A DNA stretch of 46,352 bases. Source: Gammaproteobacteria bacterium (GTDB taxonomy: Bacteria > Pseudomonadota > Gammaproteobacteria > DSM-16500). Below the pieces are notes generated by a model. It was not told the origin of the DNA, did no database searches, and saw nothing but the letters and a program-made list of their open reading frames with translations. The translations under genes were made by a program, and so were the position numbers. Shown in pieces: positions 1-8,223 of the stretch (the stretch's first letter is position 1; each line of letters starts with the position of its first letter). The stretch covers positions 1 through 46,352 of the forward strand of contig JABDDD010000012.1 in NCBI GenBank assembly GCA_013287765.1, in the 5' to 3' direction.

Positions 1-1
1 G

Positions 2-217
2 TTTAGAGCAAAATTTTTTCAGCAGTATCGATTATTTTTTAGATTCCACAAAGAAAGCAAAATTATAGTATTTGCATGGGTAAATGATCAAAATACAAAA
101 AGAGCATATGGTAGCAAAAAAGATGCCTATAAAGTATTTAAGGGAATGCTAAACAAAGGAAACCCTCCAGATGCTTGGGAAGCACTTTTGGCAGAAAGTT
201 GTCAATTTAAAACATAA
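2..217 (+). CDS. yhaV: YhaV-type toxin, C-terminal part (gene runs off the window start)
   Basis: Open from the first full codon to TAA at 215-217, giving 71 residues. The tail contains VFAWVNDQNTKRAYGSKKDA followed by a KGMLNKGNPPDAWEALL stretch, which is the C-terminal signature of the YhaV ribonuclease toxins (RelE-like fold) of the PrlF-YhaV type II toxin-antitoxin system. In that family the toxin cleaves mRNA and is neutralised by PrlF, an AbrB-type antitoxin normally encoded just upstream; that gene would lie outside this window. The next gene, yajC, starts 85 bases downstream on the same strand. Recognition is by remembered family motifs only; whether the 5' part is intact cannot be seen. 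Confidence 0.8.
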   Translation, partial: FRAKFFQQYRLFFRFHKESKIIVFAWVNDQNTKRAYGSKKDAYKVFKGMLNKGNPPDAWEALLAESCQFKT

Positions 218-302
218 TCTTTTTCCTGAATTGTTTGCACCTCCATACGTAAATAAGGTAAATTAGCACCTTCCAGTTTTGATGTTAAAAGGAATAAAAA
301 AT

Positions 303-665
303 ATGCAGTTTTTTCAAGAGATGTTGGGCTTTTTCATAAATAATGCTCATGCCGCCACCACAGCAGGGACAAGCGAGAGCGGGGGTGGAAATTTTTCACT
401 GATTTTTATGACTGTGATTTTTATTCTTTTTATGTATTTTGTGATGTGGCGCCCACAAAGCAAACGGGCTAAAGAACATCGCGATTTAATGGGTGCACTG
501 GCTAAAGGGGATGAAATTATAACAGCGGGTGGCATGTTAGGTCGGATTACAAAAATCAATGATAACTATGTCACCATTGCTTTAACTGACACAGTTGAAA
601 TTGTGATACAAAAAAATTCCATTGCCAATGCATTACCTAAAGGCACATTAAAATCGATTTCGTAA
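303..665 (+). CDS. yajC: Sec translocon accessory subunit YajC
   Basis: Small single-span inner-membrane protein that joins SecD and SecF in the accessory complex of SecYEG. The reading frame extends upstream to a TTG at 279 and an ATG at 282, but the ATG at 303 is preferred: it has AAGGA at 288-292 and gives a 120-residue protein starting MQFFQEML, the usual YajC length. Visible features are a short N-terminal segment ending in NNAHAA, one transmembrane helix (about residues 30-48), the family signature WRPQSKRAKEH, and a small beta domain with GDEIITAGGMLGRITKI. It is followed by secD after 21 bases and secF after a further 3, the usual yajC-secD-secF order. The tgt gene that normally precedes it is absent. 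Confidence 0.95.
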   Translation: MQFFQEMLGFFINNAHAATTAGTSESGGGNFSLIFMTVIFILFMYFVMWRPQSKRAKEHRDLMGALAKGDEIITAGGMLGRITKINDNYVTIALTDTVEIVIQKNSIANALPKGTLKSIS

Positions 666-686
666 GTGTTTTAAGGATAAAGCGTT

Positions 687-2552
687 ATGATATTGAACCA
701 CTATCCTTGGTGGAAAAATAGTTTAATCTTGCTGATTGTATTGATTGGACTTGTTTACGCAGCCCCTATTTTTTTTGGCGATGATCCTGCAGTCCAAATA
801 TCAAGTGCTAATGCAGATACTGTTATTGATCAAAATACTGTAACAATTATTGCAAATAGATTACATCAAGCTCATTTGCCTTATAAACAAATAGATACAC
901 AAATAAATCAACAAAAGCAGAGTTTGTTAGTACGATTTAACTCTGAAGATTTACAATTAAAAGGCAAAGAACTTCTCGAAGAGACACTTGGAGAAAATTA
1001 TTTAGTTGCCTTGAATTTAGCTGCCAAAACTCCGAATTGGCTGATTGCAATCGGCGCTATTCCGATGAAATTAGGCCTAGATTTACGCGGGGGCGTGCAT
1101 CTTTTAATGCAAGTGGATGTGGATTCTGTTATTAAACAGCGGGTAGAAGGCGACTTAAATAGCATTTCTTCTATTTTACGTAGTGAAAGAGTTCGTTATA
1201 CGGGCATCACACGTTTAAATAATGAAGGCATTCGTTTGCAGTTTCGCACTACTGACACTGTTGCAGAAGCCTTACAAGTGCTCACATCAAAGTTTCCTGA
1301 GTTTGTTTGGACAAAAAGTGATTTAACTATTACAGGCGCACTGCAGCCTGCAGCAATACAGCAAATTCGTCAAGATACGTTAGAACAAAATATGAATACG
1401 CTGCGTAATCGCGTCAATGAATTAGGTGTTTCTGAGGCCATTGTGCAACAACAAGGCGCATCACGCATTGCAGTTGACTTACCCGGGGTACAAGATACCG
1501 CACAAGCAAAAAGTATTTTAGGTAATACAACTTCTTTAGAATTCCATATGGTTGATGTTGAAAGCGATGCACGAAATATCGTCGAGGGGACAGCGCCGAT
1601 TGGTACCAAACTTTATTATTTTGAAGGTGAACCAGTTCTCCTAAAGAGTCCAGTGATCTTACGTGGTTCTTCTATTACTAGCGCAAGATCAGGTGCTGGA
1701 GAAGATGGCCAGCCTGATGTAGAAGTGCGATTAGGCGGTGGCGGAGAGGCTTTATTTACCAAAGTTACCGCAGAAAATATCGGGAAACCGATGGCGGTAT
1801 TATCTGTTGAAATTAAACCCGTTACTAAAATAATAAATGGCAAAAAAGTTACTCAATTTATTACCCAGCATAAAGTCATTAGTGTTGCTAATATTTTACA
1901 AGCTTTGGGCAATAGCTTCCAAATTACCCATTTATCTAGCCAAAATGAAGCCAATACATTGGCATTATTATTACGTGCAGGTGCTTTATCTGCTCCCCTC
2001 CAAGTGATTGAAGAGCGTGAGTTAGGTCCAAGCCTTGGTAAGCAAAATATTAAAATGGGTGTAACCTCTGTTATTGTGGGGCTTTTATTAGTTGTCTTTT
2101 TTATGGCGATTTATTATCGCGTCATGGGAGTGATTGCCGATGTGGCGTTGGGACTTAATTTGATTTTAATTGTTGCTATTCTATCACTGTTAGGCGCGAC
2201 ATTGACATTGGCAGGTATTGCAGGGATTGTATTAACCGTAGGGATGGCAGCGGATGCAAATGTTTTAATTTTTGAGCGTATTCGTGAAGAGTTACGTAAT
2301 GGCATGGGCGTGCAAGCCAGTATTCATGCAGGATATGAACGGGCACTTGTTACTATTGTTGATTCAAACGTGACAACGTTAATTGTTGCTGTGGTTTTGT
2401 TTAGTTTAGGATCGGGCACGGTAAAAAACTTCGCAGTGACGCTGACGATTGGTCTTTTAACTTCTATGTTTACAGCCATTATTGGCACACGAGCGGTAGT
2501 GAATGCTTTATATGGCGGCCGTTCAATCAAAAAAATCTCGATAGGTATCTAA
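687..2552 (+). CDS. secD: Protein translocase subunit SecD
   Basis: Subunit of the SecDF-YajC complex, which uses the proton gradient to pull preproteins through SecYEG on the periplasmic side. The 621 residues match the gammaproteobacterial length. There is an N-terminal membrane helix (about residues 10-30), a large periplasmic P1 region with GLDLRGGVHLLMQVD at 130-144 and NTLRNRVNELGVSEAIVQQQ, and a C-terminal block of five helices containing the conserved TVGMAADANVLIFERIREEL motif, where the aspartate is part of the proton path. The start at 687 has AAGGATAAAG upstream. It lies 21 bases after yajC and 3 bases before secF. Confidence 0.97.
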   Translation: MILNHYPWWKNSLILLIVLIGLVYAAPIFFGDDPAVQISSANADTVIDQNTVTIIANRLHQAHLPYKQIDTQINQQKQSLLVRFNSEDLQLKGKELLEETLGENYLVALNLAAKTPNWLIAIGAIPMKLGLDLRGGVHLLMQVDVDSVIKQRVEGDLNSISSILRSERVRYTGITRLNNEGIRLQFRTTDTVAEALQVLTSKFPEFVWTKSDLTITGALQPAAIQQIRQDTLEQNMNTLRNRVNELGVSEAIVQQQGASRIAVDLPGVQDTAQAKSILGNTTSLEFHMVDVESDARNIVEGTAPIGTKLYYFEGEPVLLKSPVILRGSSITSARSGAGEDGQPDVEVRLGGGGEALFTKVTAENIGKPMAVLSVEIKPVTKIINGKKVTQFITQHKVISVANILQALGNSFQITHLSSQNEANTLALLLRAGALSAPLQVIEERELGPSLGKQNIKMGVTSVIVGLLLVVFFMAIYYRVMGVIADVALGLNLILIVAILSLLGATLTLAGIAGIVLTVGMAADANVLIFERIREELRNGMGVQASIHAGYERALVTIVDSNVTTLIVAVVLFSLGSGTVKNFAVTLTIGLLTSMFTAIIGTRAVVNALYGGRSIKKISIGI

Positions 2553-2555
2553 ATA

Positions 2556-3485
2556 ATGGAATTTTTTAAACAAAATACGAAAATTGATTTCATGGGGCAG
2601 CGTAAAATAGCGGCTATTCTTTCTTCTGTGTTATTTTTACTTTCTATCCTTTCTTTGTGTATTTATGGATTGAATTGGGGATTGGATTTTACTGGCGGGA
2701 CGCAAATTCAATTACTTTTTCCAACACAGGCGCATTTGACTGATATTCGTAATAGTTTAGATCAAGCCGGTTTTGAAAATGCGGTTGTGATGAGCTATGG
2801 GACTTCAAAAGATGTGTTAGTGACGCTTGCTGCAAAAAAAACAGATGCAGAAGATGCCAATAAAGATATCATCTTAAAAAAAGTATTGCATGCCTTACCC
2901 GATGCAAAACCGATGCAGGTTGATTATATTGGTTCTGTGGTTGGAAAAGAATTAGCGACGAAAGGGGCGCTTGCGATTGTTGTTTCTTTGTTAGGAACAA
3001 TGATCTATATTGCTTTGCGTTTTGAAATGCGTTTTGCCATTGGTTCAACGGTTGCGCTTATTCACGATCCTGTCTTAATCTTAGGGATTTTTTCTTTTTT
3101 AAAAATTGAATTTAATTTAATTGCACTGGCTGCTGTTTTGACAGTTATTGGATATTCTCTGAATGATACGATTGTGATCTTTGACCGAGTTCGTGAGAAT
3201 TTTCGTAAATTACGCAAAGCATCTCCCGTTGAAGTGGTTAATCAATCTATTAATCAAACTTTGTCACGCACTATTATGACATCTGTTTTGACCTTAATGG
3301 TTGTATTGGCTTTGTTCTTTTTAGGCGGCAGCATGTTATATGGTTTTTCTCTTGCTTTAATTATTGGGATTATCGTTGGAACTTATTCTTCTATTTATGT
3401 CGCAGGTTCATTATCACTTGCTTTGGGTTTAACCCGGCAGCATTTATTACCTGTTTCGAAAGAGTTATTAGATGATAGACCTTAA
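2556..3485 (+). CDS. secF: Protein translocase subunit SecF
   Basis: Partner of SecD. The protein has 309 residues, with a first membrane helix at about 17-38, the SecF signature GLDFTGG at 42-48, a short periplasmic domain, and five C-terminal helices with TVIGYSLNDTIVIFDRVREN, whose aspartates correspond to the proton-path residues of the family. Only 3 bases separate it from secD, so the two are very likely translated from one message. The amidase gene begins 6 bases after its stop and is probably carried on the same transcript. Confidence 0.97.
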   Translation: MEFFKQNTKIDFMGQRKIAAILSSVLFLLSILSLCIYGLNWGLDFTGGTQIQLLFPTQAHLTDIRNSLDQAGFENAVVMSYGTSKDVLVTLAAKKTDAEDANKDIILKKVLHALPDAKPMQVDYIGSVVGKELATKGALAIVVSLLGTMIYIALRFEMRFAIGSTVALIHDPVLILGIFSFLKIEFNLIALAAVLTVIGYSLNDTIVIFDRVRENFRKLRKASPVEVVNQSINQTLSRTIMTSVLTLMVVLALFFLGGSMLYGFSLALIIGIIVGTYSSIYVAGSLSLALGLTRQHLLPVSKELLDDRP

Positions 3486-3491
3486 TTTTTT

Positions 3492-5024
3492 ATGGCTACT
3501 TTTGAAGAGTATGAATTATTTGATGGTTTAGGTCTTGCGAATTTAGTGCAGCAAGGCATTGTATCGCCCTTAGAATTATTAGAAGCGTGTATTGTTCGTA
3601 TCGAGGAAAAAAATCCGGCGTTAAATGCTGTTATTCATAAAATGTATGATCAAGCGCGATTGCAAGTCAAACGAAATAGTTCATCTGAATTATTTCCCGG
3701 ATTATTTCCCGGATTATTTCAAGGTGTGCCTTTTTTATTAAAAGATTTATTAGCAGATTATGCAGGCGAACCACAGCGGTTTGGTAGTCGTTTTGCGCGC
3801 CATTATATTTCACAACAAGATTGTGAGTTAGTTAAACGATTTAAACAAGCTGGATTAATCATTGTCGGAAAGACGAATACACCTGAGTTTGGTTTAAGTC
3901 CAACGACTGAACCTGAATTTTTTGGTGCAACACGTAATCCATGGGATTTAACGAAATCAAGCGGTGGTTCAAGTGGTGGTTCTGCTGCGGCTGTTGCATC
4001 GGGTATGGTACCTATGGCGCATGGTGGAGATGGTGGAGGATCTTTACGAATTCCAGCGAGTTTTTGCGGATTATTTGGTTTGAAACCGAGTCGCGGCAGA
4101 ACGCCCATAGGCCCGCAAGTTATGCAAGTATGGCAAGGTATGGTGGTGCAACATGTTTTAACGCGTTCTGTTAGAGACAGTGCGGCGATGTTAGATATCT
4201 TAAGTGGACCTGAGTTGGGTTCAGCTATTTCTTTACCAAAAGTAAATTTTTCCTATTTAGATTCATTGGCAAAGCCGGTGCCTGCTTTAAAAATTGCTTT
4301 ACTTCAGCAACCTTTTTTTCAAACTGAGATTCATCCAGATTATCACCAAGCATTAATACGTTCGGCAAATGTATTAATAGATTTAGGTCATAAGATAGAA
4401 CCTGTTTCGTTGAATATTAATAGTTCTGAAGTGGCGCTTGCTTTTATGATTATGGTTGCAGCAGAGACTGCTGATTATGTTGCGCTTTTAAGTTTACAAC
4501 TGAAAGAAAAAGCGAATAAACACGAGCTTGAAACGGCAACGGCTGTTTTATGTGAAGTAGGTGAATATTTTAGTGCTAAAGATTTAGTGTGGGCGCATTA
4601 TATTTTAGATCAAGTCAGATTGCAGTTTGCAGAATTTTTCATATCTTATGATTGCATGCTTTCATTGACCATGCCAGCCCCTGCGCCTATGATTGGCCAA
4701 TTTAGACCGCCACCTTTTGAGAAAAATATTTTAGAAATATTACGACGTGTGCCTTATGGGCCGATGCTACGAAAATTGACTCGGCGTATTTCCGCTAAAT
4801 ATCTTGCTTTTACGCCTTTTACCCCACTTTTTAATATCACGGGTCAACCGGCGATGTCTGTACCACTTTTTAAAGATAGCCAGGGCATGCCGATTGGTAT
4901 TCATGTTGCAGGTCAAATGGGTGATGAATTAACTTTACTTATGCTTGCCCAGCAATTAGAAAAAATCTATTCGCAAAGTACCCCTCCCTTTGAAAAAGGG
5001 AGGTTGGGAGGGATTTGTCTATAA
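3492..5024 (+). CDS. Amidase-signature family amidase
   Basis: Amidase-signature (GatA/FAAH-like) hydrolase of 510 residues. The Ser-cisSer-Lys triad is visible: Lys84 in FLLKDLL, Ser160 within the SSGGSSGGS loop (156-164) and nucleophile Ser184 in [10 protein letters not shown]. GatA itself is unlikely because no gatB or gatC is nearby and the C-terminal half is of the generic amidase type; the substrate is unknown. It begins 6 bases after secF and ends 6 bases before a converging hypothetical gene. Two oddities: a triplicated 12-base unit at 3689-3724 encodes an LFPG repeat just before the catalytic lysine, and the last 14 codons ([14 protein letters not shown]) are read from a palindromic repeat, so the C-terminus has probably been replaced or extended by repeat sequence. 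Confidence 0.9.
   Translation: MATFEEYELFDGLGLANLVQQGIVSPLELLEACIVRIEEKNPALNAVIHKMYDQARLQVKRNSSSELFPGLFPGLFQGVPFLLKDLLADYAGEPQRFGSRFARHYISQQDCELVKRFKQAGLIIVGKTNTPEFGLSPTTEPEFFGATRNPWDLTKSSGGSSGGSAAAVASGMVPMAHGGDGGGSLRIPASFCGLFGLKPSRGRTPIGPQVMQVWQGMVVQHVLTRSVRDSAAMLDILSGPELGSAISLPKVNFSYLDSLAKPVPALKIALLQQPFFQTEIHPDYHQALIRSANVLIDLGHKIEPVSLNINSSEVALAFMIMVAAETADYVALLSLQLKEKANKHELETATAVLCEVGEYFSAKDLVWAHYILDQVRLQFAEFFISYDCMLSLTMPAPAPMIGQFRPPPFEKNILEILRRVPYGPMLRKLTRRISAKYLAFTPFTPLFNITGQPAMSVPLFKDSQGMPIGIHVAGQMGDELTLLMLAQQLEKIYSQSTPPFEKGRLGGICL
3689..3724 (+). repeat. Three tandem 12-base units inside the amidase gene
   Basis: ATTATTTCCCGG occurs twice (3689-3700 and 3701-3712), followed by a diverged third copy ATTATTTCAAGG (3713-3724). 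The unit is in frame and codes for [12 protein letters not shown], just before the conserved GVPFLLKDL. Slippage in this tract would add or remove four residues without a frameshift. Confidence 0.8.
4983..5003. terminator. Palindromic repeat/hairpin at the end of the amidase gene
   Basis: CCTCCCTTT (4983-4991) pairs perfectly with AAAGGGAGG (4995-5003) around a GAA loop, and is followed by TTGGGAGGGATTT. This G/C-rich block stands out from the AT-rich surroundings and resembles a dispersed palindromic repeat seen in other bacterial genomes (from memory). It is coding for the amidase tail and lies between two convergent genes, so it may end transcription from both sides. There is no clean T-run, so terminator function is an inference. 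Confidence 0.55.
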
Positions 5025-5030
5025 ATTGTT

Positions 5031-5894
5031 TTAATTATTTTTTTTAGGTATTGTTGAATAATAAGATGTCGCAGTGCTTGATCGTTGATTATCGATTATT
5101 TCTATTGATTTAGGTTGGGCAAACAGTGTTGATGGTCTGGTTGGTGCTTTCATAAATGATCGTCTTACTTTGGGGGCAACTGTTTTTGTTTTTGCATCTT
5201 CTGTCGCTGAGCTTTGTAAATTATCTGCTTTAGTCAATGATTTTTGTGGTGTTCGTTGGGTAGGCGCTGCCAATGGAAGTGGAAGTCTTCTATAAACAGC
5301 ACCTCTATGGGGAAAGTAAATAGAAGAATTCTTATATTCATGTTTTTTTCCTAATACAACTTTTGAAAACTTTTCTTGTAGTTCTTCAACGGCTGTGGGA
5401 TAAGAAGCTGGATCGAATAAGTTACTACAGTCAAAAACAGGGTTTGTAGTCTTTGTTGATTGAGAGGGGCTTGCAATGAAATGTGTTTCGCCATTTTCTG
5501 CAGGATTAGCTTTAAAAGAATAACCATTATTAGCTAGCCATAAAATTCTGGATGGCATAACACCTATTCCAAATCGTTTTAAGTTATTGATATTATTTAG
5601 GTTTTCAACAGCTCGGTTCATGATCCAGTTCGCATCAGTAACAAATTTAATATTTTCTTTTTCCACTGTAATAAAAGCATAATAAGCTAAAGCGTTTTCG
5701 AGTATTTGCGTTTTACTGGCAGAAACATACTCTTTTGCTATTTTTTTTAAGTCGTCATAACATCCATCTACTATTTTCATAGTATGCTTAGAATTCATAT
5801 TGACCAATTCTTGATAGGTTTTCGTAATAGCTGTACGATCTAATGTTGCTGGAGCATTTTCAATAGTGAAAGTATCAAATTTATAAGTAGGCAT
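5031..5894 (-). CDS. Hypothetical protein with a basic, low-complexity C-terminal tail
   Basis: Not recognised. The 287-residue product has no signal peptide or membrane span. Residues 1-180 look globular (it begins MPTYKFDTFTIENAPATLD and includes an LKRFGIGVMPSRILWLANNG stretch). From about residue 195 it is rich in Pro, Thr, Ser, Lys and Arg (LPLPLAAPTQRTPQKSL, VAPKVRRSFMKAPTRP) and is probably disordered. It starts 50 bases downstream of suhB on the same strand and may be co-transcribed, and its stop lies 6 bases from the stop of the convergent amidase. A globular domain plus basic tail without relatives among housekeeping families fits a lineage-specific or secreted protein, but nothing shows secretion. 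Confidence 0.7.
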   Translation of the reverse strand: MPTYKFDTFTIENAPATLDRTAITKTYQELVNMNSKHTMKIVDGCYDDLKKIAKEYVSASKTQILENALAYYAFITVEKENIKFVTDANWIMNRAVENLNNINNLKRFGIGVMPSRILWLANNGYSFKANPAENGETHFIASPSQSTKTTNPVFDCSNLFDPASYPTAVEELQEKFSKVVLGKKHEYKNSSIYFPHRGAVYRRLPLPLAAPTQRTPQKSLTKADNLQSSATEDAKTKTVAPKVRRSFMKAPTRPSTLFAQPKSIEIIDNQRSSTATSYYSTIPKKNN

Positions 5895-5944
5895 AAAAAA
5901 AATCTCTTATTATATTATTTAGAAAAAAGGTTAATAGTAATGCA

Positions 5945-6745
5945 TTACTCAATATTTTTCATGAGAGGCTGAATATATTTAAGTAATAATTTTAAAATTT
6001 TAGGGTTAGCCGCAACTATATTTCCATTTTTTAAATAATCATCGCCTCCTGCTGTGTCTGAAATTAAACCGCCTGCTTCTTTGATTAATAAAATACCAGC
6101 AGCAATGTCCCATAATTTTAAACCCACTTCCCAAAAAGCATCTAGTCTGCCGGCTGCGACATAGGCTAAATCTAAAGTAGCAGCGCCAGCACGACGAATA
6201 TCGCCGCATTGCGGAATCAAAGCGCGCATAATCTCAGTGTAGGCATTGATTAATTCCTCAGAATGTCGATAGGGAAAGCCTGTGCCCAATAGGCATTCTT
6301 CAAGTTTAGTGTGTTTGCTCACTCGTATGCGATGTTCATTTAAACGCGCACCTTTGCCGCGACTGGCAGTGAAAAGTTCTTGGCGAATCGGATCATAAAT
6401 CACCCCATGTTCGATTTTATTTTTATGACGTATTGCAATTGAAACCGCAAAATGCGGAAATCCGTGAATAAAATTGCGTGTGCCATCAATTGGGTCAATG
6501 ATCCAAACAAAATCCTCTTGACCCGGTGTTTCACCACTTTCTTCGCCAATAATGCCATGATTAGGATGCGCTTTTCTGATAACGGCAATAATATCTCGTT
6601 CCACTTTTTGATCAATTTCGGTGACATAATCGTTTGGATGTTTTTCGCTCACTTTAAGAGTGCTTAATTTATCCAACGAACGAATAATCGTTGTGCCTGC
6701 TGCTCGTGCTGCAGTCACCGCAATATTGAGGATGGCGTCTCGCAA
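5945..6745 (-). CDS. suhB: Inositol-1-monophosphatase family protein SuhB
   Basis: Magnesium-dependent, lithium-sensitive phosphatase of the inositol monophosphatase family; in gammaproteobacteria SuhB also works in rRNA transcription antitermination with NusA. The 266 residues carry all metal-site motifs: IIGEESGET, the WIIDPIDGTRNFIHGFPHFA segment with its DPIDGT core, and the C-terminal LWDIAAGILLIKEAGG. The beginning aligns with the known SuhB N-terminus (LNIAVTAARAAG). It is transcribed divergently from trmJ, the conserved suhB/trmJ arrangement. The hypothetical gene at 5031-5894 follows on the same strand. Confidence 0.95.
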   Translation of the reverse strand: MRDAILNIAVTAARAAGTTIIRSLDKLSTLKVSEKHPNDYVTEIDQKVERDIIAVIRKAHPNHGIIGEESGETPGQEDFVWIIDPIDGTRNFIHGFPHFAVSIAIRHKNKIEHGVIYDPIRQELFTASRGKGARLNEHRIRVSKHTKLEECLLGTGFPYRHSEELINAYTEIMRALIPQCGDIRRAGAATLDLAYVAAGRLDAFWEVGLKLWDIAAGILLIKEAGGLISDTAGGDDYLKNGNIVAANPKILKLLLKYIQPLMKNIE

Positions 6746-6839
6746 TGTTTAAATCTCACTTGATCAATAAGGAAGGCTAATATAGCGATATTAATCGTTG
6801 CTGACAAGGAATAAAAACCAGAGTAAAATCTCAGCCCTT

Positions 6840-7553
6840 ATGCTGAATCAAATCCGAATGGTGCTAGTCAATACCTCTCATCCTGGAAATATAGGTGCTG
6901 CTGCGCGGGCAATAAAAACAATGGGGTTAGAGCGATTATTGTTAGTTAATCCTGTTAGTTTCCCCCATGTGAAAGCAGCTGAAATGGCTGCAAGCGCGCT
7001 GGATATTTTAGCTAAAACAATTGTTGTTGATACTTTAGATGAGGCAATCGCTGATTGTAGCCTGGTCATTGGCGCAAGTGCGAGGTCGCGAACGCTTGCC
7101 TTCCCAATACTAAGCCCACGAGCGTTGGCTGAAAAAATATTTGTGGAGCCTTCTCATACAGAAATTGCTATTCTTTTTGGGCGTGAGCAGTCGGGGCTAA
7201 CGAATGAAGAGCTACAACGCTGTCATTTTCATGTACAAATACCTAGCAATCCAGACTATAGCTCGTTGAATATTGCAGCGGCTGTGCAAGTCATTGCCTA
7301 TGAGTTACGCGTCGCGCATTTAGATCAACAACAGAGTCTTGAACCTCCTGCAAAATGTATTTATGCAAATAGTAAAGAGATGTCGGCTTTTTATCAGCAT
7401 TTAGAGCGTATTTTAGTGAATATAGATTTTTTAAATCCAACCATGCCACGTCAATTGATGCCAAAATTGCGTCGTCTTTTTAATCGGGCAAGGTTAGAAA
7501 ATAGTGAGATGAATATTTTGCGGGGGATTTTAGGGATGATCGAGCGGCGTTAA
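6840..7553 (+). CDS. trmJ: tRNA (cytidine/uridine-32-2'-O)-methyltransferase TrmJ
   Basis: SPOUT-class methyltransferase that uses S-adenosylmethionine to methylate the ribose at position 32 of the tRNA anticodon loop. The frame is open from a TTG at 6798, but the ATG at 6840 is chosen because TrmJ proteins begin at the equivalent of MLNQIRMVLVNTSHPGN; this gives 237 residues, close to the E. coli enzyme. The SPOUT knot is visible as ILFGREQSGLTNEEL and IPSNPDYSSLNIAAAVQVIA, and GASARSRTL is also conserved. The C-terminal extension ending in LRGILGMIERR is the dimerising tail. It is divergent from suhB. The isc genes that often follow trmJ are missing here. Confidence 0.95.
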   Translation: MLNQIRMVLVNTSHPGNIGAAARAIKTMGLERLLLVNPVSFPHVKAAEMAASALDILAKTIVVDTLDEAIADCSLVIGASARSRTLAFPILSPRALAEKIFVEPSHTEIAILFGREQSGLTNEELQRCHFHVQIPSNPDYSSLNIAAAVQVIAYELRVAHLDQQQSLEPPAKCIYANSKEMSAFYQHLERILVNIDFLNPTMPRQLMPKLRRLFNRARLENSEMNILRGILGMIERR

Positions 7554-7612
7554 ATTTATTCAAATGAACGGCGATGCTCTAACACTCTAGCTTCAGCTAT
7601 TTTGTTGCCCCG

Positions 7613-7858
7613 TCATTTTTGTTCACAAATCTGCATTTCAGTGATCAATGTTTCAGGCGCAATATCTTGCTCATGAGGCCAAGTCACAGCCCCGAGCAAG
7701 ATACTTACTTGATTAAAATAATGGACATCGCGCAATTCATGAAAAGCTCCACGATCTAAGTAGGGTTTCATGTCAAATATGCCTTTTTGACCATTTTCAA
7801 TTTCAATATAAATGCAGTAATCAGGCAATGGCTGAACAGTCTTAACATCCCAATACAT
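7613..7858 (-). CDS. DUF2442 domain protein
   Basis: An 81-residue protein of the DUF2442 family, recognised by VQPLPDYCIYIEIENGQKG, FDMKPYLDRGAFHELRD and the C-terminal TWPHEQDIAPETL. These small proteins of unknown function are typically encoded directly after a DUF4160 gene, and the pair has been considered toxin-antitoxin-like. Here the DUF4160 partner directly upstream (7868-8042) is broken. The start is supported by GAGG five bases before the ATG. The gene converges on trmJ. If the pair is a functional unit, this copy may be an orphan. Confidence 0.85.
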   Translation of the reverse strand: MYWDVKTVQPLPDYCIYIEIENGQKGIFDMKPYLDRGAFHELRDVHYFNQVSILLGAVTWPHEQDIAPETLITEMQICEQK

Positions 7859-7867
7859 AGAAACCTC

Positions 7868-8042
7868 TCATAGTGGGGCAATTTTGTAGGGATTTTCGCC
7901 ATTAACGGCTAACTCCCACACTAATTTCAATAGAAGCCTCAAATTCGGCATATCTAGCATGAATATGCGGGAGATTGTGTTGCTTGTTGTCAATTAGATA
8001 CAAGCGAATGATGATCCCATAAAACATTGAAATAATGGGCAT
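7868..8042 (-). pseudogene. DUF4160 gene, broken by an internal deletion and frameshift
   Basis: On the minus strand an ATG at 8042 opens a 46-residue frame, MPIISMFYGIIIRLYLIDNK then QHNLPHIHARYAEFEASIEI, which is the N-terminal half of a DUF4160 protein, and it stops at 7902-7904. Shifting frame at about 7912 gives WELAVNGENPYKIAPL and a TGA at 7868-7870, which is the normal C-terminus of the same family. The middle, about 30 residues with the usual GELPRxxxxLVQAWIEIH segment, is missing. The gene therefore suffered a deletion whose length is not a multiple of three. The DUF2442 gene follows 9 bases later. The 46-residue product could still be made, but lacks the conserved centre. Confidence 0.85.
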
Positions 8043-8135
8043 GTCGAATCTTCTTTTAACTCTCTTGTGAGTATACTACATCTATTGTAAAAACAAATCA
8101 AATAAAAGTGCCATTTCCGTGACTAAAATTATCAT

Positions 8136-8157
8136 CACCCTCTTTTTTAAGAGGGTG
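8136..8157 (-). terminator. Hairpin downstream of the GST gene
   Basis: CACCCTCTT (8136-8144) pairs perfectly with AAGAGGGTG (8149-8157) around TTTT. It lies 67 bases beyond the stop of the minus-strand GST gene and upstream of the broken DUF4160 gene, so it could separate the two transcripts. The following sequence on the minus strand is not a strong T-run. The rest of 8043-8223 shows nothing recognisable. Confidence 0.45.
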
Positions 8158-8223
8158 TTAAAAGTTTAATTTTTTCAACAAAGCTGTTTTTTTTAAGGAA
8201 AGATTCTTTGTCAGAGATCAGGG

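Noticed and set aside
279-302. Upstream TTG/ATG start for YajC
   Set aside because: AAGGA at 288-292 is positioned for the ATG at 303, and the extra residues are not part of the YajC family.
3803-4108. Antisense open frame of about 100 codons inside the amidase gene
   Set aside because: It is opposite the strongly conserved Gly/Ser-rich catalytic region, has no ribosome site and no recognisable product; it is a shadow of the real frame.
3492-5024. Calling the amidase GatA
   Set aside because: No gatB or gatC is adjacent and the C-terminal half resembles general amidases more than GatA.
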